DNA from: Glossina fuscipes
Lineage: Eukaryota; Arthropoda; Insecta; Diptera; Glossinidae
Assembly: GCF_014805625.2 (NCBI RefSeq)
Contig: NW_023998423.1
Span: 4,375,163-4,439,162, forward strand
Reading direction: 5' to 3'
Length of the DNA: 64,000 nucleotides
Part shown: one piece after another, positions 49,960 to 61,631 of the stretch
How positions within the stretch are numbered: position 1 is the stretch's first letter
Layout: each line of letters begins with the position of its first letter
Program-made: the position numbers and the translations under genes
The notes under the pieces: generated by a model
What the model was told of the DNA's origin: nothing
Database searches by the model: none
What the model saw: only the letters and a program-made list of their open reading frames with translations

Positions 49960-51285
49960 TTTTAGTTTGCCTGCGGTTTATTATGAGCCAACAATATGTT
50001 TGTCCTTTCCTTTGCTCAAAGTCAATATTATGCTGCTTAATTGCCATCTCTTACGGATCACGTTAGATTTTACTGCTGGGAATATGAAAATTCTAATATT
50101 CTCGTTCCATAATGTATTATATCTAGCTATTTCCGCATGCGTGCCGATTGGAGAATGCTCCCCTTTGAAGCACTTATCCGTCGAGGATCGAAAATTACAT
50201 CAAAAATGATGCTGCGCGTTACTATTTCGTTTACTCTTTGATGAGACGTAGAGATCATCAGTTATCGCAACTACTTTCATAGGGTAAAATCTTCACGCTT
50301 CTTAGTAATTCTAAATACTTTTATAAATTTATGAACTCTAAAAGAAGAATATCCAAGTATCCCTCTTCCAACCCCCTTAATGATTCCGAATCCTCTGGGG
50401 ACATTGAAAGTTCGAATCTCTTTGTTGAAAATTTCAGTCGAAATTTTCCTATTGCTCGTCCCGAATTACCCATATCAAGCCACAAACTCGGTCTCGATGC
50501 CGTCTTTAGTCATTCCAGCTAGAGACATGTTACAAAACTTAAAGTCACTTAAATATAGTTATGCGCCTGGCCCTGATGATATTCAAGTCGTTCTCTGAGA
50601 AATTAAATGATGTTATCTTCAAAAATTTTTAAATCTTTCTTTGAAAGCACGTGGTTTCCCTTTGTGTTGGAAAAGTAGGTTTCTTATTACAGTCCCCAAT
50701 GGCGAAAGCAGACGTCTAGTCGAACACTATAGAGGCACTGCCAAATTGAGTGTCTTATCTAAGTTGTTTGAACGAATTCTTACTCAGCAAATAACTTTCG
50801 TTATCAAATCCTATATTTCTCCATTTCAGCATAACTTCCTAGGAGGTAGATCAATAATTACGAAATTCTTAAAGTTTATTTGCCATGTTTGCAAGGCTTT
50901 CTCTAGCGGGTCTCGCACGGATGCAATATGGTCTGACTTTAGTAAAGCGGTCGACCATAAATTATTGAACTCTGGCCTCCCTTTATACTTATTGAAATAA
51001 ATAAACTATTATCTCCACACCAGATCGTTTAGGGTTGTGCTTGACTCCATCACCTCTGATCAACTGCCCGTGACGTCACGTGCCACTCACAGTAACCATT
51101 TAAAATCTTTTCTGTTTATCTTGCATGTACTTAATCCTGCTTTGGTGATTAAGTGCAGCCATATATTAATACACGCTGACCATGTTTTTCCGTTCCCTTC
51201 ATTTTCTTTGGAATCGCATTTGGATCTCTTTCAATCTGACTAAAACAATTTGGTTACCCGGCGCTCTCTAACTTTTGTGGAACAA
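49960..51285 (+). mobile_element. Jockey-like retrotransposon, decayed, 5' half of the RT region
   Basis: Across three frames it reads as the pre-RT and RT region of a Jockey-clade LINE: NSKRRISKYPSSNPLNDSES and SNLFVENFSRNF, then YAPGPDDIQ, SLKARGFPLCWKSRFLITVP, SVLSKLFERILTQQI, SPFQHNFLGGRS and FSKAVDHKLL (RT motif A), and an ILIHADHV segment where FADD-like motif C is expected. The YADD catalytic core is degraded and stops split the frame. It continues at 52,605 after a 1.3 kb insertion. Confidence 0.75.
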
Positions 51286-52604
51286 AATTTCAAAAAAAAT
51301 TGTAACAAATGATGAGAACTAGAATAATTTTTATTTCGCCTGACTAGCCCAACCGACACATGTTACAACAAAAAAAGAAATCTATAGAAAGAGAAAAATA
51401 TATCATATCTCAATGATGTTATACTTGACTTGTCTGTCCGTTAAATAATCGAATTGCTTGCCTGTTTCATCCTATTTTTCGTTAGTCTGTATGCATGCAA
51501 CAGTTTGTACCGTAGGTCATTGTCAATTATTATATGTTTAGTGCATACACACTCAAAGACAAACACGCACATCTTACCTTTTCATCACAAAAACATTTAC
51601 GCTCATTTGATAAACACACCCTTATAGTTATTTATTTTACTTTTCTTTTTATATCGTAAGGAAAGAGAACAATAGGAATAATTGCTTACGGCTCTAATTA
51701 CTTATGTGCTATACCGGTGAACGCAGTTCGTTGCCCACTATCCTTGAGCCCACATCCTTTCCTTCTTATCAATCGAGCACGGTAGTGATAGGCTGACATC
51801 TATTTTGTGAACTCCGGCCAGGAATTTCCACTCATAGACAAATTTTTTTGCCACGATAGTATCCAAATGATAATGTGCATCCTATATTAGTGTAGTTTGT
51901 AGTGCTCCTCTTATTCTTATTTAGAATACACGAAGATTATAACAAAGTTCTTCGAGATGTATATGGATATTAGAACTGATATATGTATGTTCGTATCGTC
52001 TGGCATTCATACATAAAGAAAAGTAATTTTATCACAAAGAAAATTATATTAAATTAATTACATATCTCTTTTGTTCTTTATAAGTTCGTAAAATTAAAAA
52101 AGAAAAGAGAAGAAGTCTGTCTTCTGTCTTTGTTTTGTTCATCTTAACTTTCAATATATTGCGTATAATGTGTACTCTTTTTCTTTACACTTGTTAGAAT
52201 ATGTGCTTCGGTACAGTAAGTAACGTTTTTAAATCACTAACGATGAACTTCGAGTTCTACTTGTTGAACACTTGCTTAAGACTAACTGCTATTTTCTCAT
52301 CGTTCTGCGTTTGCCTTAATCTGTCTCTCAACATGTCTATGTTTGTCAATTGCTCAGTAAATATAAAATACATACCGGTTTCATTACGTGAAACCCACAA
52401 CTTATACAAACGCACTTTGGACTCTACTCTTTTTATATACCTCTCTTTTATTATTCTCTTTTTATAATACCTCTCTTTTATTTCGACTATTAGAACTGAG
52501 GAATTGTAAAACGAAAGCCATATGAACGCAGTTCCGCTATTAGATGGTTTATTGCTCTTTTTTGAAGAACAATGCCAAAAGCAGAGCGACAGAAATCCCC
52601 TACG
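51286..52604. other. 1.3 kb segment inserted within the Jockey-like element
   Basis: The retroelement reading stops near 51,285 (after the QSD..NNLVT segment) and resumes near 52,605. The intervening DNA has no RT homology, no recognisable frame and no clear inverted repeats. It includes a partial tandem duplication of TCTTTTTATA..CCTCTCTT at about 52,432-52,482. It could be an inserted unclassified element. Confidence 0.45.
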
Positions 52605-53010
52605 TGTAGACACGTGGACGTTACAAATTGTAAAATGCTTTCTTTCCCAGAGAGGGTTCTATTCACTACTGATTATTTCATTGATTCACACAAATTGGAA
52701 AAATTTAAATTCGTTCACTGACATAGGGGTTTTATTCGACCATAGTTTATGAGTTCAGTGATGCCTGATACTTAAATATGCATCTGTTGTGTGGTCCCCT
52801 TATTATGTGGATTCAATAGAAGTTGGGCTGGCCGTCCTTACGAAAATAGATTGCTTTTGTTAATCTTGCCGTCGTTTGAAAAGCGTAGATTTATTCTCGG
52901 GCTTTCCTTTCTTTCCTTATTAATTAAGTTAATAATTGGTATTATGGACTCGCCGCTATTACTTGAAAGCATAAACTTCGATGTCCCGAACCGTTTCTCT
53001 TTCATCTGAA
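52605..53010 (+). mobile_element. Jockey-like retrotransposon, decayed, region downstream of RT
   Basis: Readable pieces include KCFLSQRG, a TDYFIDSHKLEKFK-like stretch in a shifted frame, FTDIGVLFDHSL, and KYASVVWSP.. with YVDSIE. These match the thumb and post-RT region of the element seen at 19,371-19,760. Stops and frameshifts are present. Confidence 0.7.
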
Positions 53011-53269
53011 TATAATTATGAACTATTCAATTCTTTTAGAGTCCTTTGCAAAAATCTGAATGATATCTATAATTTAATCTCAATATCTGATTCATTAAAA
53101 ACTAACAAATCAATTAGCCTGACTACGTGTGCTTTGCCTATGTCATGTGTAGATTAGCTTCTAATCTCAATAACTTCTTGGGATTCGAAAATTGAATTAC
53201 ATTTTGTCACTATTTTCGACTGCCAAGTTTTTGCATGCTTGCAATGACTTGTGGATTCACCTCTAACAA

Positions 53270-53720
53270 GGTTTTATGCCGATTATAGGTCTATCTGAAA
53301 ATTATAACAGTAAATTTTTGATCTCCTGGACCAAGGCAAACTTATTTTGATGATGGTTTCGATGTTTCGTTAGAGGCCTCCGAATTGAATGCACCGCTAC
53401 CCGCCTTCTATTTACTTCTATATGGCTTTAAATTTAAGCAAAGCCTTTGATATGTTCGTAAATTCGATTTCTTGAAATCAGCTGCTGTTTTGAGCTGCGC
53501 GTGGATTGCCTGAAATATTTCCGCACTAAACGTAAAGATTGCAATACTTGTTCGCAAAAATTGGGGAATAAGTTTGCGCATGATCAGTAAATCACCAACG
53601 TTTTTTTCAATTATTGTTGGTCAGTCGTTCCAGTTAATTGAGGTACGTACTTTTGTGGAAATGGAAAAATCGAATATCAGAATGCCATTGAGTGCTTATA
53701 TATTATATGCTACAGTCCGC
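53270..53720 (+). mobile_element. second decayed LINE RT fragment
   Basis: A MALNLSKAFDM segment near 53,424 resembles RT motif A. The surrounding sequence is only loosely compatible with the same Jockey-like family. It may be a second copy inserted next to the first. Confidence 0.35.
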
Positions 53721-53883
53721 AGAGTTGGATACGCTTATAGTCCACGGAGGTGAATATTGTCGGGGACTCCCCATCATCTTTCACTACGATAAAATACTTA
53801 GGTACCTGAATTCAAGCGTAGCTATACCACATTGGACTACGACGAACGTTCGGGTGGGCCAAAAAGGCAACAATTGTCGTTAT

Positions 53884-53958
53884 TTACTTTTAATTCTGGT
53901 GCCATTAGTTAATTTTAATTCACGTGTCATTAGTTACTTTTAATTCTAGTGCATTAAT
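53884..53958 (+). repeat. three tandem copies of a 25-bp unit
   Basis: Units begin at 53,884, 53,909 and 53,934. Each has the pattern TTA.TTTTAATTC..GTG.CATTAG, with a few substitutions and an ATTAAT end in the third copy. Confidence 0.8.
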
Positions 53959-53988
53959 GATTATAAATGAATTCGGAACTTTCATGTA

Positions 53989-54249
53989 ATGTGGCTCCAT
54001 CAGCCAATAGTCAGCCCCGGAGCGACGAATGACCGTTTCTCAATCCGTCCGTCGTCGAGCAGCACAAGATTAAATCTTAAGGAAGAAATGCGCATCAAAC
54101 CACGGGGACATGCATACACGTGGACCTTGCGAGGTAGATTTTTCACGAGCTATTTAAGTAATACTAATCCGCATATGCGAAATCATCGAAATCGTACAAA
54201 AGGCAAAAAATTTGCAAAAAGGCAATTGGCACAAGTAACTATGCTTTAA
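53989..54249 (+). other. 86-codon open frame of uncertain status
   Basis: The frame is GC-richer than its surroundings and has a strongly basic C-terminal half (MRNHRNRTKGKKFAKRQL). I see no domain, splice support or signal peptide. It could be part of an unknown gene, transposon debris or chance. Confidence 0.2.
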
Positions 54250-56245
54250 AGATAGCAAAAAAAGAAGATCTGAACGCAGACCTTGTAATAATTGATTTCT
54301 TCTTGATTTGTGACTCATTACGACTAGCAGGAAATAAAATTTCCTAATAAATTGGAAAAATCATCCACAACATCCTCTGCGGAAGGGAAAGGAAAAAAAA
54401 AAACAAACAAAACGCAAAACACAAAATAAAATAAGCCATAAAAGCTGTTTAACAATAAACATATGCTACTTTAGAGCCACATAAACGTATGTATATGAGT
54501 TGTAAAAATGTATATACATACATATATATGGCACATAAGTAAAAAATGTCTAGCGACCTTCCGTTTCCCTTGTATAAAGCACTTACAAAATCGATATACA
54601 GAAAATGAATAAAATTTGTGCGGTGTGAACGCGCACACGCATGCACGCGCCGAAACGATACGCGTGCTTATTTAATGTTTGCATTTAAAATATGTGAAAT
54701 ACATTACGTGCTGTGGCTTTTTGTCAATCTTCTACTGTCAATACTATATGATATGGAAGTCTGACGATTTACTCAACGGTTATAACGACAATAAAACGCA
54801 TAATTTTATATGCATATGAATGATATGAATGATCGTGTGAGACGATTGCGGCGAAAGAGTGAAAGGGAAAATAAGTAAAATATTTATTTATGTTACGTTT
54901 ATTGTGGAAATTTCAATTAAATAATTACAATGAAGCAATGATAATAAAATGCTTGCATTTCCTAATTATATTACATTTTAAGTAATTCTATGGAATTCAT
55001 CAACACATGTTTAAGCATATGTGTTGAGCAAGTGCATTTAAAATTTAAATGACTTCAACTAAACTAAAGTTTAATGGTCAATAACAGGAAATCACACATA
55101 CTATGCGAGTATTCTGCACCAATGCTATCATATGAAGGAAGAATTTATTGTTTTTCGCTTAGATCGCATCGTATGCCCGCTTGTTACAGTAATTTAGTGT
55201 TTTTTTTTTTTAGGTTTTTTTTTTATTCTACCAAACTAAAGAATAATTAGGTTCAACATAAACATAACGTAATACGTAAGCATAAGCACTATCTTGCATA
55301 ACCTTAATGTAGTATATACGATATTGTCAGTGGAAGACTTCAGTGATTTCCATTTTATTATTTTCTGTACTTGTGTAAAAGTTGTCAGATTTGCAAAGTT
55401 TACAAGGAACTGCCAGATAAATAAACTTGTTGACAGTTGCAAATATCGAAGCTGGGAACAGTCGAAAGAGTGAAAATTCCTTGCCTACTTGATTGCTGGG
55501 CTTACCTCCACGGGATAACTTTGCGTTCAATTATTAATAAATATCGAGAGTCTCTTGTGCTTCTGCCCCTCTCCTATAAAAATAAAACGTAAATGTCTTT
55601 ATGATAACCGCTGCACTGTTTACTTAATAATTAAAAATTTGATACTATCCGAAGTCTATAAGATACCTGACGTGAACTTGTCATTAACATTGAGTAGATT
55701 CCCTAGGCTTTAATCTGTTTCTGACTACACCATTTGCCGTACAGTCAAGCGCCGCAGTTCCTCTAGTCTAATCCGCCTACCTTTGCTCATTCCCTTCCGG
55801 AATGGCTCCTCACGGATTCAAATATACACGGCTCTGGCCGGATTTTCAGATATACAACCTTTCAGCACGGCATCTACCAATGCAGAGAAAGAGGAAATAC
55901 TGTCGCCATTTTCTCTATACCTAGCCATCATGATCGCCAATGCCCATGAACTAGTAATCACCACACCGTTATAACCCTATATCCGTTCACAATAAATATA
56001 CGAAATTATGCAACGAACATCAACAAACCCTGCAATTTTGTTTTTTTTTTTGTTTTTTAACAAAAATTAAGGAACTTCTTAATAATAAGTTTGGTTACTT
56101 TAAACCCAAAATGATGCACACACACAGGAAAACACGAAGCAATAAGCAAAAGTTAAATCGAATGCTTAACAATTAATTGACCTTTCGAAAGCACGTGTGT
56201 GTGAGTGCGCATGTACAAACACGTGGGTATTTTTATTTCATTTTT
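54250..56245. other. intergenic, no gene seen
   Basis: AT-rich non-coding DNA with T-runs at 55,199-55,222 and 56,040-56,057. The 63-codon frame at 55,783-55,974 has ordinary composition but no motif. Confidence 0.4.
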
Positions 56246-56650
56246 TATACTCATCACCGAAAGATGAGGGATACATTCATTTTGTCGAAACGTTGGCAAC
56301 GCCCAGAGAGAAGCATCAGAGATCCCACAAAGTGTATATGTACTTGATCAGCACCAAATTCTAAATCGTTTTAAGCCTGTCCGTCTGGACGTCTGCCCAT
56401 CTGTGTAATGTTTGTTGTAAACATTTTTCTGGCCACAAAATTGAAGCTATCGACTTGAAACTTGGCAAAAACATTGGAAGCTCTTGCACACAGATTTGTT
56501 TATGAAAATGGGCCAAATCGCTCGAAGGACATGCCTACAGTACTATGTAAAATGAGGACACCTCTGTTTTTCAAAAGGAATAAAAAAAATGGTTTTAGGG
56601 CATTACTCATAAACTATAGCAGTATTTAGGAATTTTATGGGAGGCTTCCC
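56246..56650 (+). repeat. dispersed repeat family A, 5' part
   Basis: Starts TTTATACTCATCACCGAAAG, the clearest example of the family's 5' terminus. It runs through GATCAGCACCAAATTCTAAA, TGTCCGTCTGGACGTCTGCC and CTCTTGCACACAG. The 3' terminus is missing here and may be the one after the gap at 58,315. Confidence 0.65.
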
Positions 56651-58021
56651 AATATGTAACGCACGTGAACATTTATAAATTAATAAGCAAGAAACTATCG
56701 TGTCGCCTGGCTGGTGTCGGCTGAAAAAGTTTCCATTCCGCTTCGGTTCAAAGGTTTAAACACTTCTTCTTCATCGCAGTATGCGATTTTTTATTAAAAA
56801 CTTTTCATTAATATTTAATCAGTAAGTGCTCGTCAATGTGAGTAACTGCCAGGTCGTAAGTTTTTCGGTAACTTCTGCGACATACAGTGGAAGTTTTGCC
56901 CATATCCCCCGATATGCGGGTGAAAGAAGAACCTTTCGAGAGGAAGAATCCCCTCTCCTGACTTACAATAAACGTACATATGCACATTTTTTCGTTTTAT
57001 TTAATAAAATACCTGTTTACGGCAAGACCACTATATTCAGTAGAGTGATGAGTTGTTATTATTTGTTGTTGATTCTTTGCATTTTAACAATGATGGCGAC
57101 AGTATGTGATTACGTATTGAAAGGTTGTTGATACAGAATTGATTACACGCTTTGGCGGAAGAAAAAGGAAAGGCTTTATATATTTGTATTTGAAATTTTA
57201 CAATTTTGTTTGGAACTTATTTTATCTTATGAAAGCGTGAGCAATTTGGCTTATGCCTATTTTGGCAGTTTTGAAAAAGCTTTTCTTGCACCGCTTATGT
57301 ATACATATCGCTAAAAAAGTCGAAACTTGAAAATGAAACTTGGTTAACACCGCTCACATTAGCGCCCAAATTTTTTCAATAAAAAAAAAATCAATCAATA
57401 CGACAAAGAAATTTTAGTTATTCAAAATATAAAAGAGGTAAGATACTGGTGTGGTTTGAGCGATATGCACCAAAGGGTTTGAGAAAAGCGACGTTATCAA
57501 GTTTAATTTTCTTTCAAGAGGTCTTTTCTTTTTGGCTGTCAGATGTGTTTATACATTTACTACAAAAATACAAAAATTGAATGTATGACATGTTTTCTTA
57601 CATTGTACTTCAAGCAACACTCAGTGACGACTCAGTATTTAAACTAAACTTTGTATCTCTTCTTCAATCGCATTTAAATTGTATTTTGCTACCTTGCAGA
57701 GCTCTCTTGTATTCAAAGTTAGAGAAATTTTGTGTTTTTGTGCCCTCTATTCGTAGCACAATGCAGATCAAAAATGTTGCAGCATACTTGACAAATTCTG
57801 TCTGACAGTTGAAATGTCTCTTCATGAAATGTAATCTAAAAAAAAAATCAAAAAATCGATTTATGTAAGTTTATGTTCGTAATAAGCCCAGTCCTGAATG
57901 TCCGATCCTATTTCTCTCCCTAGTATGATAATGTGTTCAAATTCCTTGCTTTCATTCCTAATGTCTTCTATCAGTATTGCAGCAGTGTATTCGTAGCACA
58001 TTGAAGATCACAAACGTTGCA
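56651..58021. other. intergenic up to the assembly gap
   Basis: No gene is seen. The segment TTCGTAGCACAATGCAGATC at 57,751-57,770 recurs in diverged form at 57,989-58,008, just before the gap. Confidence 0.4.
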
Positions 58022-58031
58022 NNNNNNNNNN
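58022..58031. other. assembly gap (10 N)
   Basis: Ten consecutive N bases. The true gap length is unknown. An approximate 35-bp direct repeat ends at its left edge. Confidence 0.99.
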
Positions 58032-58315
58032 AAAGGTGTAGTATTTGTGGTAAAAATTCTCTTGTTAGTGAAAATGAAAATATCGCCTAAAAATTGGCAA
58101 AAAAAAAATTGAAAGTTACCTAAACTTTTCAAAGGAAACGCCTTAAACGTTCACACATACCTTTATTTTGAAAATAGAAAAAATCATCAACGCCGACTCC
58201 TTATTATAGAACATGAAAGTTTAGTTCTTTTACTTTTTTGTCTTTTTAGGATAACGCATAGGTTGGGCATAAAGGATTCGGTGACGACTGAATATTATTG
58301 TCTTACTTGTGTCTA
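58032..58315 (+). repeat. dispersed repeat family A, 3' part
   Basis: Contains GTGGTAAAAATTCTCTTGTT and the block with ATTTTGAAAATAGAAAAAAT. It ends with GGTGACGACTGAATATTATT and GTCTTACTTGTG, the family terminus. It parallels 13,290-13,563. Confidence 0.65.
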
Positions 58316-60055
58316 TAATACTTCTTGTAATTGTTTTTAAAAACAACGTTCATTACAGTGTTACGAAATATTTCGAACTTTTTTTCGCTATCGTCTTTCG
58401 GCTTTCAAAATGTGTGCAAGCGTTTATTATTTCTTTTTTTTTTTGTTTGTAAAAAATTTAGGTCAAGTGCTTTTTAAAACTTTTGTTGGTAAGGTATTGC
58501 AACAGATGCTTCGACATTGCAGTTTTTTTTTCATAAATAATCAAAAGATAGAATCCCTCTTAAGTGATTATATAACAAAGTAGGGGAACTTTTCAAGTTT
58601 GGAAAAAAAAAAAAATTATTTAATTTATTACATTAAAGATGAAGATATAGCGAGTACAATATTCAGAAATGCGCCCCAGAAGCTCCACAAAGTTTTATAA
58701 GGTAGTCTTCCGATTCCGCTCTCTTACCAACTACTAATAAAATTCTACTCACGCATCGGGACATTAAATAAATTATTATTAATTTCCGAAATTAAGCGAT
58801 AACTAGAAAATAAAAGTATGAATTTGTCATCTGAATGCGCTATCCTTATGCTTTATATCTTAGGCTAAACTGTCCCGGAAACTGTACAGTAGATAATTTT
58901 CAGGGTATTTAAAGTGGGCGAATTGTATGCCAAAGAAACATTACTTTTCTTACTCAATTCAAAAGCGCCCAATCAACAGGTGCATGACGTACAGCAGATT
59001 CGGAGCCAAACACATGCTACGATGACGCATTTGCAATTAGCAGTCGATTTTTCCGTCTTAATACAAACACTATACGATCGCCCATAGAAAATTGCTCTTA
59101 TTTCATTATTCGGCAGAATCGACAATTGAAAGGAACGACAGACAGACATTTTTCATTAATGGTATTATTAAAAACTATTATACGATATACACGAATAACG
59201 GCATGCCGGTCATCATGCGGTAATGTATAGAAAAGCTCGCTCTATGGATGGCCTATGGTTCGCACTAGGCGAACAATTAAATTGATCATAAACCTAAATA
59301 TCTTTGGCGATCCAACCCAAAACATTATTCTGGTTTAGTCCAAGCAAATGAAACGATGACCGAGGAACGCTACAAACTAACGCAATTAAAACTAAAAACG
59401 GGCGAAAAGGTTTGATGAAATTCGGCCCCATATAGTAAAATTCACTTACAAAACGTTAGTAGTTTACTGCTTCCAATTAATACTGTTTGTGATCACTGAT
59501 TTATTCCTTCTCTAAACAGGGGTTCATTTTTAACACAATAACCATAAAACGAATTTCTTTCGTAAATGGGCTCAAAAAACCAGTAGGTATTCTGCACCTA
59601 ATTCATATTCTGTTCTGTTATTCCATACATCGAAAAAGGAAAGCAATCTTTAATGTGATTCATTCTTTTGCATTGGTGTACTTACAAGAGTTCGTTTTTT
59701 GAATATGACTGCTTACGACGGAGTCGTCACGAGATTTACACGTGGTAACGTAAAACACAATGGAAACATTACTTTCTAGGAAGCGTCCTTCTGACAGGTA
59801 AACCATGATCATTACATTTCTTATAAAATTAAAGTTATATTTATTATGAACAGGCTTTAATCTGTACAGATAGTCGTCAACGGTTATGAAAGCTGCTGAC
59901 TGATCAAGAGCTTTAAACGTTGTCTAATAACTTAGGGAATTAAAATAAAAGGTTAGCCCATTAAGAACATTTATTGATAGAAATTTCCGCAACACAATGA
60001 AATGAAAGAAATCATTATTTGTTAGACTAAATAAATACATTTTTTTTTTTTTTTT
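58316..60055. other. intergenic, no gene seen
   Basis: AT-rich non-coding DNA with T-runs near 58,434 and 60,041-60,060. No frame of note. Confidence 0.4.
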
Positions 60056-60068
60056 TTTTTAGAAAGAA

Positions 60069-60248
60069 TCCGCCTGTGTAGCCGAAGGCGAAGAATCTCG
60101 ACTAGAAAGTCAATGGTCGTGGGTTCGAATCTCAAGTGCGGTAGAGTTTTTAATAAAAGCCGATAGCCTTAGATGCTAGTGCTTTTAAGAGTTTAGTTTT
60201 AGAATTTACTTCTCTGGCGAAATTAATAATAATAATAATAATAATAAA
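60069..60248 (+). mobile_element. tRNA-derived SINE, full-length copy
   Basis: The best-preserved head in the window: TCCGCCTGTGTAGCCGAAGG, CTCGACTAGAAAGTCAATGG, and an exact box B, GGTTCGAATC. Then come GCGGTAGAGTTTTTAATAAA, TTAGATGCTAGTGCTTTTAA, TTCTCTGGCGAAATTAAT and (AAT)n. TTTTTAGA occurs at 60,056-60,063 and 60,249-60,256. This may be the target-site duplication, but it lies at the end of a T run, so it is less certain than the others. Confidence 0.85.
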
Positions 60249-60256
60249 TTTTTAGA

Positions 60257-61188
60257 CTTCAAGAATTGAGTACTAGCAAGACTGGCTAAAAGAATCTGCT
60301 TTAAAAAGTCATATTAGATATTGCGCCTAGTACATTTAATAAAGCAACATAACTTAAATTAAATTAAAGTACATACAGTTACCTTTTGAAAAACAAGTAC
60401 TATTTACCCTTGACTTTAAAAATCTTTAAAGTAGCAGTAAAACAATAGAAATACCGTTACCTAGGTATTTTCCGCGATTATTTATTTATAGTACAGTATA
60501 AGGTTTGCAAGCCCTTCAAGGACCAATTTAAGTGTATGGTAGTGAAGAATAGTGTAAACAATAAGAATGAAAAAGTATCAGTCAAATTCATAAATTAAAA
60601 TTAAAGTACAGATTATTACACCAGTTTTATAAACAAAATTACTTAGCAGATAAAATTATATGTGCAACCAAAATATAATTTAGTAAAAGCTTAATTTCAA
60701 AGTGAAAAAGTTAATCTTGTGCGTATATTGTTCTCATTCTTCTTCTTCTGCGAATCAGCAAATCAACAACAAAGGATAATCACGCAAAAACGACCGTTGA
60801 CAAAAGCGAAAATTAACTTCCAATTACATCATTACGCGATAGCTGGTTTGCTGAGTTGAGGAAAAATTATGTATATTATCTTTATAAATTTTTCAACATA
60901 CGTTCATATTTCATAAAAACGTATGGAAGTGTCGAAGAAGATTTAAAGCGTTTTCGGAAGATTGTTTTATATCCGCAGGCATCGACTTTCTTGTAATTAA
61001 ACAACTTTGCAATGAAAGAATTATGAACTTTGGCAGCTCTACTCTGTGATTCAGCAAACATATGTAAATGTGCGAAAATGAATTTCTTGCAAAATTCAGT
61101 ATTTTTTTTTACTGAAAAATAATAAAGGCCTTAAACGGAATAGACAAAATTCTAAAGAAAATTCGTAAAACATCACAAATTGGTGCAA
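60257..61188. other. upstream region of the dicistronic gene pair
   Basis: AT-rich. It holds the presumed promoter and 5' leader for the gene starting at 61,189. I see no clear TATA box. The start codon is the ATG at 61,189, since the in-frame TTG GTG CAA just upstream is leader sequence. Confidence 0.4.
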
Positions 61189-61605
61189 ATGAATGTCGCT
61201 TCTTACCGACAGTCGGTAAACGAAACGCTACATGCTTTCGTTTTACAAATAGAACAATTTTTGGAAGTTTTCTGGAAGACGATAAAACAAATACATCAAG
61301 AATTATCGCAATCCACCAGCTGGGAGAGTCCCATTGAGTTTACAGATTTACAAAGAACTTTATTTAAAGTTTTATTTATATTATTATTATTCACTGGAGC
61401 CTTAATTGCGTATTCGTGGCAAGTTTATGGTAAAGTGATAACTGAAAAATTTGTAAGACCAAGTAAGTTAAAAATTAGAAGAATTTGCGAACTTAACAGT
61501 TATATTTGCTATCTGAACTTCGTAGGTACCTTAAAAGAGATTGAAGAGTTGAAACTGTCGGTAGCCAAGTTGAAATTACCTAAAGAACATTCACCTAGAA
61601 TCTAA
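61189..61605 (+). CDS. 117-residue single-pass membrane protein, first cistron
   Basis: Two exons, 61,189-61,462 and 61,526-61,605, are separated by a 63-nt intron (A|GTAAGT ... TTCGTAG|G). The intron is in frame and has no stop, so retention would add 21 residues. The spliced product has 117 residues. The N-terminal half is polar and helical. One transmembrane helix lies at about 58-78 (LFKVLFILLLFTGALIAYSW), followed by a Lys/Glu-rich tail with a short coiled-coil-like segment (LKEIEELKLSVAKLKL). I do not recognise the family. Only 26 nt separate its stop from the ATG of the UBXN6 gene, with no AG acceptor between them, so both are probably translated from one mRNA. Confidence 0.75.
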   Translation: MNVASYRQSVNETLHAFVLQIEQFLEVFWKTIKQIHQELSQSTSWESPIEFTDLQRTLFKVLFILLLFTGALIAYSWQVYGKVITEKFVRPSKLKIRRICELNSYICYLNFVGTLKEIEELKLSVAKLKLPKEHSPRI

Positions 61606-61631
61606 ATTTCAAAGTTTTTTTTGTCTATATT

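Noticed and set aside
60069..60140. tRNA-Ser or tRNA-Leu gene
   Set aside because: Boxes A and B are present, but no acceptor stem closes, and the same body and (AAT)n tail recur in other copies, so it is a SINE.
61180..61188. Start of the first cistron at 61,180
   Set aside because: The codon there is TTG. The first ATG in the frame is at 61,189.
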